NCBI GenBank assembly: GCA_900556515.1
Contig: USPH01000003.1
Coordinates: 1 to 20,797 of the forward strand
DNA from: an uncultured Collinsella sp.
GTDB lineage: Bacteria > Actinomycetota > Coriobacteriia > Coriobacteriales > Coriobacteriaceae
DNA: 20,797 bases
Direction: 5' to 3'
The notes beneath the pieces were generated by a model. The model was not told where the DNA came from, ran no database searches, and saw only the letters and a list, made by a program, of their open reading frames with translations. The position numbers and the translations under genes are program-made. Position 1 is the stretch's first letter. Each line of letters begins with the position of its first letter. This document shows, one piece after another, positions 9,121 through 19,076 of this stretch.

Positions 9121-10086
9121 ATGGCTGACAAGAACCCTTTGACTCCGGAAGAAGTGACGGAGTTATTCTCCGAAATCGATGCATCCGGCGTCTTGGATCC
9201 TACGCTTGCCAAAAAGCGTACCGAGCGCATGCGTGAGAAGGAGGCTGCGGCCAAGCGCGGTGACAAAGCGGCGCTAGCGCAGCTGCGCAGCGAGGACCGC
9301 GCGAGCCAGGCAAAACATATCGACCCGCTGTCCGAGGACGATCCTTCGGGCTCGCAGGTGAGCCATACCATTACAAAGACCGCGATGGCCGTGGTCATCG
9401 GTATTTTGGTGCTGATCGTGGGCATGCAGATTGGCTACGGCGTGATGCGCCGTCTGAATACCGCCAACCTGTCCGAGAGCGTTTCGGTTGATACTGTTTC
9501 GACCGCGCTCAAGGGTGGACTTGAATGGGGCAACGGCTTTACGCAGTTCCCGCTCGACTTTACCGTCGATGAAGCCGATGAGCGTACGGGCACGGTCGAG
9601 GTGACGGTGTTGGACACATCGTCTGCCAACGAGCTCGAGCTGCTGTCCAACGGGCAGATCCAGGCCGCGGCGCTTGCGACCAACGCGCTGCTCAACGATA
9701 AGATCGACCGCGTGGTGTATAACGTTCACGCCTATATCGACGAGGATAGCAACATTCAGCACGATTCCTTCTTTGGCATGTTCCCCGCGCGGGGCCACCA
9801 GAGCGCCATTTTGACGTTCGTGTGGACCAAGAGCTCATCCAACGCCACGAGTATCGACTGGAAGATGCGCATCGTGAGTATGGATGACACCATTGCCGAG
9901 CGCATTCAGAAGCAGGTGAACTCGGTGTCGTCGTTGATTGAGGACCCGGTGGTGAGCCAGACCAAGATTGACGAGGAAAAGGCCGAACGTGACCTGGAGC
10001 ATCGTCTGCATGGCCGCGAGATTTTCCGCGGCGGCAAGCCCGACCGAACGCCGTCCGAACTGCTGGAACAGGACAAGAAAAAGTAA
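9121..10086 (+). CDS. Single-pass membrane protein of unknown family, partner gene of the exporter
   Basis: I do not recognise this 321-residue protein. It has a charged cytoplasmic N-terminus (1-86, with helical KKRTERMREKEAAAKRG), one hydrophobic segment at about 87-109 (AMAVVIGILVLIVGMQIGYG), then an extracytoplasmic domain of about 160 residues with alternating strands (GTVEVTVLD, SAILTFVW, WKMRIVS). A charged, helical C-terminus ends in DKKK. There is no signal peptidase site, lipobox or sortase motif. ATG 9121 has AGGAAG at 9112-9117. The 19-base gap to the exporter and the shared terminator at 10093-10132 indicate one transcription unit, so a role with the exporter is the simplest guess. 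Codon use resembles that of its neighbours. Confidence 0.8.
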   Translation: MADKNPLTPEEVTELFSEIDASGVLDPTLAKKRTERMREKEAAAKRGDKAALAQLRSEDRASQAKHIDPLSEDDPSGSQVSHTITKTAMAVVIGILVLIVGMQIGYGVMRRLNTANLSESVSVDTVSTALKGGLEWGNGFTQFPLDFTVDEADERTGTVEVTVLDTSSANELELLSNGQIQAAALATNALLNDKIDRVVYNVHAYIDEDSNIQHDSFFGMFPARGHQSAILTFVWTKSSSNATSIDWKMRIVSMDDTIAERIQKQVNSVSSLIEDPVVSQTKIDEEKAERDLEHRLHGREIFRGGKPDRTPSELLEQDKKK

Positions 10087-10092
10087 GAGGCC

Positions 10093-10132
10093 ATCATCCC
10101 GCGTGAGCCACAAGCCCCGCGGGATGATTTTT
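10093..10132 (+). terminator. Intrinsic terminator of the exporter operon
   Basis: ATCATCCCGCG (10093-10103) pairs perfectly with CGCGGGATGAT (10118-10128) around a 14-nt loop, and TTTTT follows (10128-10132). It starts six bases after the stop of the unknown membrane protein and isolates that unit from carAB. Confidence 0.9.
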
Positions 10133-10221
10133 CTGGGACGGGGATTAAAAAATCATTATGCATAGAAAGTCATAATTATCATTTCGTAAACATTTCGATG
10201 AAATTAACGCCATGAGGCATG

Positions 10222-10243
10222 CTTGCGGTTACAATACCGCGAG
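10222..10243 (+). promoter_or_regulatory. Candidate carA promoter -10 inside a dyad
   Basis: TACAAT (10230-10235), five of six matches to a -10, is flanked by CTTGCGGT (10222-10229) and ACCGCGAG (10236-10243), which are inverted repeats with one G-T. No good -35 lies 16-18 bases upstream, where the AT-rich stretch 10142-10208 ends. The symmetry centred on the -10 could be a repressor operator, or just a small hairpin. Transcription would start near 10242 and give a leader of about 50 nt containing the PyrR-like loop. Confidence 0.4.
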
Positions 10244-10256
10244 GCCTAACTACACA

Positions 10257-10289
10257 CCTTTAAGCCGGTCCTGTGAGACCGGGAAGGAG
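10257..10289 (+). promoter_or_regulatory. Probable PyrR-binding loop that overlaps the carA Shine-Dalgarno
   Basis: CCGGTC (10265-10270) pairs with GACCGG (10277-10282) and closes a CUGUGA hexaloop (10271-10276). The published PyrR loop consensus is ARUCCNGNGAGGYU, and its hexaloop, CNGNGA, matches exactly. The one internal departure (A for G at 10278) turns a U-G pair into U-A, so pairing is kept. An internal loop (10261-10264 against 10283) follows. Then CCTT (10257-10260) pairs with AAGG (10284-10287), the first part of the carA Shine-Dalgarno AAGGAG. PyrR bound to UMP would thus hold the ribosome-binding site closed, a mode documented in Mycobacterium smegmatis. The pairing is seen; the PyrR role is inferred. 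Confidence 0.72.
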
Positions 10290-10293
10290 AATT

Positions 10294-11733
10294 ATGGCGA
10301 ACAACCATACCGCGGGCGCTGTCGCCCGCACCTTCGCGCCCAGCGAGCTTTGCCAGCGTATGCTGGCCAAAACCAGCAAGGGCACCTGCGGTCCCTGCAT
10401 CCTGTATCTTGAGGATGGGACCATTTTTTATGGACGTGCATGCGGCGCCGAGGGCACCGCGACCGGCGAAGTCTGCTTCAACACCTCGCTCGAGGGCTAC
10501 TTTGAGGTCATGACCGACCCGAGTTATGCCGGCCAAATCGTAACCATGACCTATCCGCAGATCGGCAACTACGGTATCGACGAGACCGACGTCCAGTCGG
10601 CCTTCCCCGGCGACGACGTGCGCCCCGCGAGCGCTCCGGCTATGCGCGGCATGATCGTTCGCGATATGTGCGCCACGCCTTCTAACTGGCGCTCGGCCGT
10701 CAGCGTACCGGAGTACCTGCGCGCCCACGGCATCGTCGCTATCGAGGGTGTCGACACCCGCGCTCTGGTGCGCCATCTGCGCGACAATGGTTCCAAGATG
10801 GGCATTATCTCGACCGAGATCTTCGACGTCGACGAGCTTGCCGAGCGTCTGGCCGCAGCGCCCACGCTGGTAGGCGAGAACCTGGTGAAGACCGTAAGTT
10901 GCCCCGCGCCTCACGAGTTTGTGGCCGCCGACCTGCCTGCCACGCATGACTTTGCACTTGCGGTTGCCGCTCCTGCCCGTCACAAAGTGGTCGCCTACGA
11001 CTGCGGCGTCAAGCGCGGCATTCTGGAGGGCCTCGTCCGCGCCGGCTGCGACCTTACTGTCGTGCCGTGGGATACGCCCGCGAGTGAGGTGCTCGACATG
11101 AATCCCGACGGCGTCTTTTTGTCCAATGGCCCCGGCGACCCCGACGCCGTGGTGGAGACCTACGAGCAGGTGCAGCAGCTGATCGGCAAGGTGCCGGTCT
11201 TTGGTATTTGTCTTGGTCACCAGATGATCAGCCTGGCCTGCGGCGCCCAGATGGAAAAGCTTAAGTTCGGTCACCGCGGTGGCAACCAGCCGGTTATGAA
11301 CCTGGTAAGCCGCCGTGTGGAGATCACCGCGCAAAACCATGGCTTTGGCCTGCTGTTCCCCAGCTTGGGCAAGCTTGTCCCCGAGCTTTCCGGCGGCGAG
11401 ACCGAGCATGCGGCCGATGGAGATCTGCGCGTCTGGGTGCGCCGCGGAATCGCGCCGGTCGTGATGAACGAGCGCTTTGGTCGCATTCGCCTGACACATG
11501 TGAACCTCAACGACGGCACCGCCGAGGGCATCCAGCTGCTCGACGCACCGTGCTTCTCGGTCCAGTACCACCCCGAGGCCTCGCCTGGCCCCACCGATGC
11601 CCACTATCTCTTTACCGCCTTTACGCGACTCATGGACGGCGAGGAGAACTACCTGGACATCGACACCGCGAAGGACCGCCTTGCCGGCTGGAACTTTGCT
11701 GAGTCCGAGACCGCTGAGACCGAGGAGAACTAA
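10294..11733 (+). CDS. carA: Carbamoyl-phosphate synthase small (glutaminase) subunit
   Basis: CarA hydrolyses glutamine and channels ammonia to CarB for carbamoyl phosphate, the precursor of pyrimidines and arginine. The 479-residue product has the N-terminal CarA domain (about 36-195, with [20 protein letters not shown]) and a class I glutamine amidotransferase domain (about 220-450). The triad is complete: Cys306 in FGICLGHQ, and His426 and Glu428 in YHPEASPGP. The family is usually about 360-390 residues. The excess comes from an N-terminal extension of about 35, a C-terminal tail of about 30 rich in Glu and Thr, and an insertion of about 30-35 residues between QNHGFG (347-352) and THVNLNDGT (401-409). 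ATG 10294 has AAGGAG at 10284-10289. The stop is one base before carB. Confidence 0.97.
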   Translation: MANNHTAGAVARTFAPSELCQRMLAKTSKGTCGPCILYLEDGTIFYGRACGAEGTATGEVCFNTSLEGYFEVMTDPSYAGQIVTMTYPQIGNYGIDETDVQSAFPGDDVRPASAPAMRGMIVRDMCATPSNWRSAVSVPEYLRAHGIVAIEGVDTRALVRHLRDNGSKMGIISTEIFDVDELAERLAAAPTLVGENLVKTVSCPAPHEFVAADLPATHDFALAVAAPARHKVVAYDCGVKRGILEGLVRAGCDLTVVPWDTPASEVLDMNPDGVFLSNGPGDPDAVVETYEQVQQLIGKVPVFGICLGHQMISLACGAQMEKLKFGHRGGNQPVMNLVSRRVEITAQNHGFGLLFPSLGKLVPELSGGETEHAADGDLRVWVRRGIAPVVMNERFGRIRLTHVNLNDGTAEGIQLLDAPCFSVQYHPEASPGPTDAHYLFTAFTRLMDGEENYLDIDTAKDRLAGWNFAESETAETEEN

Positions 11734-11734
11734 T

Positions 11735-15049
<3,315 letters not shown>

Positions 15050-15060
15050 TTGACCTGGCC

Positions 15061-15145
15061 GGCCGGGGCGGCAGCCGGACACTTTTTCTCGGAAACTGGG
15101 CTTCGCGAAGTTTTCCGAGAGAAAGGTCCGCCTCCCGCCCCGGCC
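15061..15145 (+). repeat. 85-nt imperfect palindrome downstream of carB
   Basis: The first hairpin of the carB-purE gap (15050-15486). GGCCGGGGCGG (15061-15071) pairs with CCGCCCCGGCC (15135-15145). Pairing then continues with two single mismatches and one bulged A through CGGAC/GTCCG (15076-15080 with 15126-15130) and CTTTTTCTCGGAAA (15082-15095) with 15112-15125, and closes over the palindrome CTTCGCGAAG (15101-15110). About 35 pairs form. It starts 11 bases after the carB stop. No T-run follows, so it is a poor intrinsic terminator; a palindromic repeat (REP or MITE-like) or an mRNA-stabilising 3' structure is more likely. Confidence 0.65.
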
Positions 15146-15215
15146 TGCGGTGACTCGGTTGCACCGTGTGCTGCCGAAGGGGCTTTGCGCGATGACTAGG
15201 GCTGAATAGAAAATG

Positions 15216-15257
15216 AATGTGGGCTCTGTCGTTCGAATGAACGACAGAGCCCACGTT
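15216..15257 (+). terminator. 19-bp hairpin, probable carAB terminator
   Basis: The second hairpin of the gap. Bases 15219-15234 pair perfectly with 15239-15254 (16 bp) around GAAT, and three further pairs (one G-T) extend it to 15216-15257. It is followed by AATATTTC, a mediocre U-tract. On the minus strand the following bases are ATTTTCTATTC, a slightly better tract, so it could work in both directions. It lies about 170 bases after carB, and no better terminator is seen for carAB. Confidence 0.6.
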
Positions 15258-15303
15258 AATATTTCAGCCAACGTACGTCATGGCAATTCCCGGTAGGTCG
15301 CAG

Positions 15304-15391
15304 GGCGCTTCGCGGGCGGGCCAGGCTTTATCTGAACGACTTTGCGAAGCAACCGGAGTGAAGATAAAGCCTGGCCCGCCCGCGAAGCGCC
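15304..15391 (+). repeat. 88-nt element with perfect 30-bp inverted repeats upstream of purE
   Basis: The third hairpin of the gap. Bases 15304-15333 are the exact reverse complement of 15362-15391, with a 28-nt loop (15334-15361). The arms are very GC-rich outside (GGCGCTTCGCGGGCGGGCC) and end in AGGCTTTATCT inside. The pairing stops abruptly on both sides. It ends just before the purE promoter candidate. Perfect arms of this length with no T-run do not look like a terminator and fit better with a small non-autonomous mobile or palindromic repeat, or a strong cis-acting structure. The remaining bases of the gap show nothing else recognisable. Confidence 0.8.
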
Positions 15392-15394
15392 ACA

Positions 15395-15423
15395 AAGACC
15401 GCAGGGACGGGAGCAGCTATACT
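15395..15423 (+). promoter_or_regulatory. Candidate purE promoter
   Basis: TATACT (15418-15423) is a good -10, with AAGACC (15395-15400, three of six) 17 bases upstream as a weak -35. It starts four bases after the end of the 30-bp inverted repeat. The dyad ACTACT/AGTAGT (15421-15426 with 15430-15435) overlaps the -10 and the expected start point and could be an operator half-site pair. Transcription would begin near 15430. Confidence 0.5.
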
Positions 15424-15486
15424 ACTCTCAGTAGTTAAGGGTCGCGGATCCGCCGCGTCACCGCTCTCAACAGGAGGTCTTTGTTT

Positions 15487-15951
15487 ATGGCAGATCAAAA
15501 GCCGGTTGTCGGGATCATCATGGGCTCCAAGTCCGATCTGGGCGTTATGGAAGGCTGCACCGCCGAGCTCGAGGCGCTCGGTGTGCCCTATGAGCTTGTC
15601 ATTGCGAGCGCACACCGCACGCCGGCGAAGGTCCACGAGTGGGCTTCGACTGCTGCCGACCGTGGCATTAAGGTGATCATTGCCGCCGCCGGCAAGGCCG
15701 CTCACTTGGGTGGTGTCGTGGCTGCCTTTACGCCGCTACCGGTTATCGGTGTGCCTATGAAGACGAGTGACCTGGGCGGTATGGATTCGCTGCTGTCGAT
15801 GGTGCAGATGCCTTCGGGCGTACCCGTGGCCTGCGTTGCCATCAACGGCGCCAAGAACGCCGCCATCTATGCCACGCAGATCTTGGGCGCATGCGACCCC
15901 GAGTACCGCAAGGTTATCGAGAAGATGAAGCAGGAGATGGCCGACGCCTAG
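15487..15951 (+). CDS. purE: N5-carboxyaminoimidazole ribonucleotide mutase (PurE, class I)
   Basis: PurE moves the carboxyl group of N5-CAIR to carbon 4 of the imidazole to give CAIR, a middle step of purine synthesis. The 154-residue product has the standard class I length and motifs: IIMGSKSD near the start, IASAHRTP with the catalytic His, and AAAGKAAHLGGVVAAFTPLPVIGVP. Class I enzymes normally need PurK to supply N5-CAIR, and no purK lies in this window. ATG 15487 has AGGAGGT at 15472-15478, eight bases ahead. TTG 15481 is in frame but sits too close to that site. The sortase gene follows after 35 bases with no terminator between, so they may share a transcript despite unrelated functions. 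Confidence 0.96.
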   Translation: MADQKPVVGIIMGSKSDLGVMEGCTAELEALGVPYELVIASAHRTPAKVHEWASTAADRGIKVIIAAAGKAAHLGGVVAAFTPLPVIGVPMKTSDLGGMDSLLSMVQMPSGVPVACVAINGAKNAAIYATQILGACDPEYRKVIEKMKQEMADA

Positions 15952-15986
15952 GCGTTCCGCCGTTTCACCGCAGTATAAGGAGAGCC

Positions 15987-16991
15987 ATGTCCGACTATCA
16001 GGGAAAACGATTCAAGGCTTCTCAGATTCCCGATCCGTCGAAGCCGGGTGCTGCCCGTGCGGCACAGCAGGGTCGGACATCCTCTCCTCAGCAGCCGCGC
16101 GCGCCGCGTCCCGTAACGCCGATGTCCCATCATCGCCGGGATACGCCGGCTGCATATCGCCCTTCGTCGTATGATACGGCCAAGAAAGAATCGCGTTCTA
16201 CGAAACAGTCGGGCGCTGCTCCGTCGAGCTATACCGAGCCGCCGCGCAAAAAGCGCCGCTCCGTTATCCCCATCTTGCTCATCATTATTGGCATCGGCCT
16301 AATCGTTGCCGCCGCCGCCATCTTTATCAATGCACAGATTGGCTACAAGCAGGCGAGCGAGTCGTATCAGAAAATCGAGAAGCAATATGTAAGCGATAAG
16401 GACGCCAGCGGCGTGCCGATTATCGATTTTGATGCACTTGCTCAGACGAACCCCGAGATTGTGGGTTGGATTTACGCGCCGGGAACCAACATCAGCTATC
16501 CCGTGGTGCAGACCAACAACAACTCCAAATACCTCAACACGCTGTTTGACGGTACGGCTAACGCGTCCGGTGCCATTTTCTTGGATAGTGATGACACCGC
16601 GCCGGGAATGGTTGATCAGCAAACCACGATCTACGGACACCATATGAACGATGGGTCGATGTTCAACGTGATTTCGGACACCACTGATCAGGCGACGTTT
16701 GATAGCATCGAGTTTGTGTATTACATCACACGGGATGCTACGTATAAGCTGCGACCACTGGCGACCAAAGTTGTCGAGGACACGTATGCCAAGGCGCGCA
16801 CGCCCAATTTTGAGGGCGATGACGGGCTCAAGAACTATCTGTCCGAGATGCTCGACGGTGCCTCTGCCGTGGCGAGCGATGCCATCGATCGTGCCGCTTC
16901 GGCAACCAAGGTCGTAACGCTTGTGACCTGTCGTTCGTTATCGCTGAGCAACACACGTGCCGTCATGGTGCTCACGCCGGTCGAGGAATAG
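15987..16991 (+). CDS. srtB: Class B sortase
   Basis: Sortases are membrane-anchored cysteine transpeptidases that attach surface proteins to peptidoglycan or build pili. The 334-residue product has a long cytoplasmic N-terminus (1-92, rich in Pro, Ser, Gln and Arg), one membrane helix (about 93-115) and an extracellular sortase domain. The catalytic residues are His218 in IYGHHMNDGSMF, Cys315 in VTLVTC and Arg324 in SNTRAVM, nine residues after the Cys. GHxMxDGSMF and the segments between it and the Cys fit class B. The 92-residue cytoplasmic extension is longer than usual. ATG 15987 has AAGGAG at 15977-15982. No LPXTG-type or NPQTN-type substrate is encoded in the window, so its target is unknown. 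Confidence 0.92.
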   Translation: MSDYQGKRFKASQIPDPSKPGAARAAQQGRTSSPQQPRAPRPVTPMSHHRRDTPAAYRPSSYDTAKKESRSTKQSGAAPSSYTEPPRKKRRSVIPILLIIIGIGLIVAAAAIFINAQIGYKQASESYQKIEKQYVSDKDASGVPIIDFDALAQTNPEIVGWIYAPGTNISYPVVQTNNNSKYLNTLFDGTANASGAIFLDSDDTAPGMVDQQTTIYGHHMNDGSMFNVISDTTDQATFDSIEFVYYITRDATYKLRPLATKVVEDTYAKARTPNFEGDDGLKNYLSEMLDGASAVASDAIDRAASATKVVTLVTCRSLSLSNTRAVMVLTPVEE

Positions 16992-17027
16992 ATTATGGGC
17001 TACTCAATGACGGTGAAAGGAGAAATG

Positions 17028-17444
17028 ATGCTTGAGAACGGCAAATCGATGCCTTCGGTTGATGCTTGGCTGCGCGAAGCCAAGGCCGATGTTTCGGCGG
17101 CTGATTGTGGGATGTACCTGACACACAACGGCGTGGTGCGCGCGACGCCCAAGGCCGAAGTGCGCGGAGTCGAGACCGATGGCGTGGCGCCAGGCCACAA
17201 GGTGGGCGGCATGGTGTTTGGCTTCGATGCCGAAAAGGTGCAGGCCGCTATCGAGGCGACGCGCACGATGCCGGGTATCGGCTATGTGCGCGTGTGGCTG
17301 GCGAGCGGCGAGCTTACCGTGGGCGACGACATCATGCTCGTGCTCATTGGCGGAGACATTCGCCCGCATGTGGTCGATGCGCTGCAGTCGCTCGTCGGCA
17401 CCATCAAGAACGAGTGCGTGAGCGAGGTCGAGCGCGAGGCGTAA
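17028..17444 (+). CDS. MoaE-like protein (molybdopterin synthase large-subunit family), active site doubtful
   Basis: MoaE is the large subunit of molybdopterin synthase, which adds sulfur to precursor Z. The 138-residue product resembles the fold by pattern: a CGMYLTHNGVVR strand near the start, YVRVWLASGELTVGDDIMLVLIGG in the middle and a helix PHVVDALQSLVGTIKNE. The catalytic lysine motif near the MoaE C-terminus (a K, then PIWKKE) is replaced by IKNECVSEVEREA, and the HR before the helix is missing. It may therefore be a non-catalytic relative. ATG 17028 has AAAGGAG five bases ahead; ATG 16995 (149 residues) is an alternative with GAGGA. It follows the sortase closely and is likely co-transcribed. 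No other molybdenum cofactor gene is seen in the window. Confidence 0.6.
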   Translation: MLENGKSMPSVDAWLREAKADVSAADCGMYLTHNGVVRATPKAEVRGVETDGVAPGHKVGGMVFGFDAEKVQAAIEATRTMPGIGYVRVWLASGELTVGDDIMLVLIGGDIRPHVVDALQSLVGTIKNECVSEVEREA

Positions 17445-17477
17445 GGCCTCGTCGGCAATCCGAGTCTGTCTATAGCG

Positions 17478-17518
17478 AAAGCCCGCCGGCAGTTCATGTA
17501 GATCTGCCAGCGGGCTTT
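17478..17518. terminator. Bidirectional terminator between convergent genes
   Basis: AAAGCCCGC (17478-17486) pairs with GCGGGCTTT (17510-17518). After one C-A mismatch, GGCAG (17488-17492) pairs with CTGCC (17504-17508), leaving an 11-nt loop. T-runs at both ends are short (TTT on each strand). It lies between the MoaE-like gene (plus) and the CmpB-family gene (minus), where a shared terminator is expected. Confidence 0.75.
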
Positions 17519-17550
17519 GATGTGTTGGAGCTATTTTGCTCTGGCGTTTG

Positions 17551-18780
17551 CTACACGCGTGTGGCGTCCTTGGGGCTCATGGTCATACTCTGAAAACGGT
17601 TCTCCATATATTCGTTATCGAAATGCTTGTCATAGAACTGTGCGACGGGAATATTTCGAACGGTTCCGTTGACGCGCTGATACCAATAGTCGAGCGATTG
17701 CAACGTCATGACGCCGTCGATCAACATGACGGCGGTCAGGATGACGGTAGCAGAGTAGCGGCGTTTCCATGGAATCATATTGATGAGCTTAAGCAGGCGC
17801 GGCAGCAAGACCTTGATCCAGATGAGGCCACCCAGGCCCCACATGCAGGCAAACGGCGTGCATGTGCGTCCCCCGGTCAATACCGCGATGGGATCGGGCA
17901 TGCCGAATAGCCTAATGTGTGAATAGCTCCACGACACCACGCCAAATGAGGTCTGCATAAACCAGCCTACAAACACCTCGAAAGCGCCGCCGATCAGGGC
18001 ACTTACCAGGAAAATGATCAGAGGATTCTTTTTATAGAAGCGGTTGAGCGCCATGGTCATGAGCACCGCGCCAAATCCGTAGATGGGGCTAAAGGGGCCA
18101 AATAGCATACCGGCACGGTCCTGATAGACGCCGGGATCGACGACGACCATCTGCCAGACTTCCTCGAGAATGAGACCTAACACGCTGCAGACGAAGAATA
18201 CCCAGAACAGGTTGAAGTAGTTGAGCTTGATGTAGCCCTCGCCGGTTTCGTCGCGGCCGAGCATCCCCTCGGCGGCGGCATCGCGGTCGAGCATCTCTTG
18301 CAGACGGCGCTGCAGTTCGCGCTCCTGGCGTAGCGTGGGGTCGACGGTGGCCGACAGCGCAATGAGGATGACAAGCTGGACGGCGGGGCGCAGCAGGAAG
18401 GGTCCGATGCCCTGGAGCATCACGTCAACTAAAAGCTCCACGACGGTAAATGCGATGAGGACGTAAGACAGGCGGGCGGCATTGCGCCGCTGGTCCTTGA
18501 TGAGGTCCAGGCCAAAGACGATCAAGATGATCGCGCTTGCCGCCGAGAGCATAATGCCGGCGACGATAAGGCCAACCGCGACTAGGGTGTTATCACCGAG
18601 CTTAGCGGCGACGTTGCCGTTAATGAGTGCGGTGATGACCTGCCACATAAAGACGGCGACTGACGGGAGCGTGCCCACGCCAGATAGGGTGCACAGGACT
18701 GCGTAGACCTTGATGATAAGGGGGATCTTCTTGGCCTCCGTGGTGCTGGGGACACTGGGGTCGAGTTGATTTCGATCCAT
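17551..18780 (-). CDS. CmpB-family (putative ABC transporter permease) membrane protein
   Basis: A 409-residue polytopic protein. The N-terminal half has about four hydrophobic segments (roughly 20-53, 65-94, 104-122 and 127-145) in a module I do not recognise. A charged stretch (148-185, RQERELQRRLQEML) could be a short coiled coil on the cytoplasmic side. The C-terminal half (about 187-360) matches the CmpB/YwaF-like domain of unknown biochemical function, with LEEVWQM, FGPFSPIYGFGAVL and GGAFEVFVGWFM. No ATPase partner is encoded beside it, so the label permease is only a family name. The start codon is at 18778-18780 with GAAAGGTAG upstream on the minus strand. It is the only minus-strand gene here, convergent with the MoaE-like gene and divergent from purF. 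Confidence 0.82.
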   Translation of the reverse strand: MDRNQLDPSVPSTTEAKKIPLIIKVYAVLCTLSGVGTLPSVAVFMWQVITALINGNVAAKLGDNTLVAVGLIVAGIMLSAASAIILIVFGLDLIKDQRRNAARLSYVLIAFTVVELLVDVMLQGIGPFLLRPAVQLVILIALSATVDPTLRQERELQRRLQEMLDRDAAAEGMLGRDETGEGYIKLNYFNLFWVFFVCSVLGLILEEVWQMVVVDPGVYQDRAGMLFGPFSPIYGFGAVLMTMALNRFYKKNPLIIFLVSALIGGAFEVFVGWFMQTSFGVVSWSYSHIRLFGMPDPIAVLTGGRTCTPFACMWGLGGLIWIKVLLPRLLKLINMIPWKRRYSATVILTAVMLIDGVMTLQSLDYWYQRVNGTVRNIPVAQFYDKHFDNEYMENRFQSMTMSPKDATRV

Positions 18781-18796
18781 ACGCTACCTTTCTCGT

Positions 18797-18814
18797 CTTG
18801 TAGTAGCCTACAAG
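18797..18814 (-). promoter_or_regulatory. Hairpin in the leader of the CmpB-family gene
   Basis: On the minus strand CTTGTAG and CTACAAG form a perfect 7-bp hairpin with a GCTA loop, immediately upstream of the ribosome-binding site (GAAAGGTAG). The rest of the divergent gap, 18815-19029, contains a small GGAC/GTCC hairpin near 18841-18853 and AT-rich patches near 18942-18947 and 18964-18983. I could not assign a minus-strand promoter. Confidence 0.35.
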
Positions 18815-19029
18815 GATACGCCGACGACCAGCTAAAAGACAGGACGAACGTCCCAATTGCAACAATGTAGCCCCTAGCGCGGGCGAGACACGGCGCACGG
18901 GAAGTCTTCGAGGCCGTTGCCCCTGAGAGTGGACTACCCAATAAAATGTTTGGTCGCAAAACGGATAATAAGCTCGGTGGGCTTTTAAAAAGCGCTGCTC
19001 ATGCGCGGGGGAGCGCGTCGCGCCGTGCG

Positions 19030-19035
19030 TATAAT
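19030..19035 (+). promoter_or_regulatory. Candidate purF promoter -10
   Basis: TATAAT (19030-19035) is a perfect -10 consensus, 41 bases ahead of the purF start. The corresponding -35 region (about 19006-19012) is a G-rich run with no match, and TG stands two rather than one base before the -10. A promoter with a perfect -10 and no -35 could depend on an activator. The near-palindrome GCTTTTAAAAAGC (18981-18993) lies 37 bases upstream and might be a binding site. Confidence 0.5.
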
Positions 19036-19076
19036 AAGGCGGGTAACGCCAAAATACGAGGCTCTGAGGGGATGCC

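Noticed and set aside
15101..15110. CTTCGCGAAG as an isolated 10-bp palindromic operator.
   Set aside because: It is simply the tip of the larger palindrome 15061-15145.
15292..15406. CGCAGGG occurs on both sides of the 30-bp inverted repeat (15299-15305 and 15400-15406), like a target duplication.
   Set aside because: The left copy overlaps the arm and the right copy is eight bases away from the arm end, so the spacing is wrong for a duplication. It is probably chance.
18815..18960. Possible structured RNA (tRNA or 6S-like) in the divergent gap before purF.
   Set aside because: No cloverleaf with T-loop consensus (GTTCRANNC) and no long 6S-type stem with a central bubble could be drawn on either strand.
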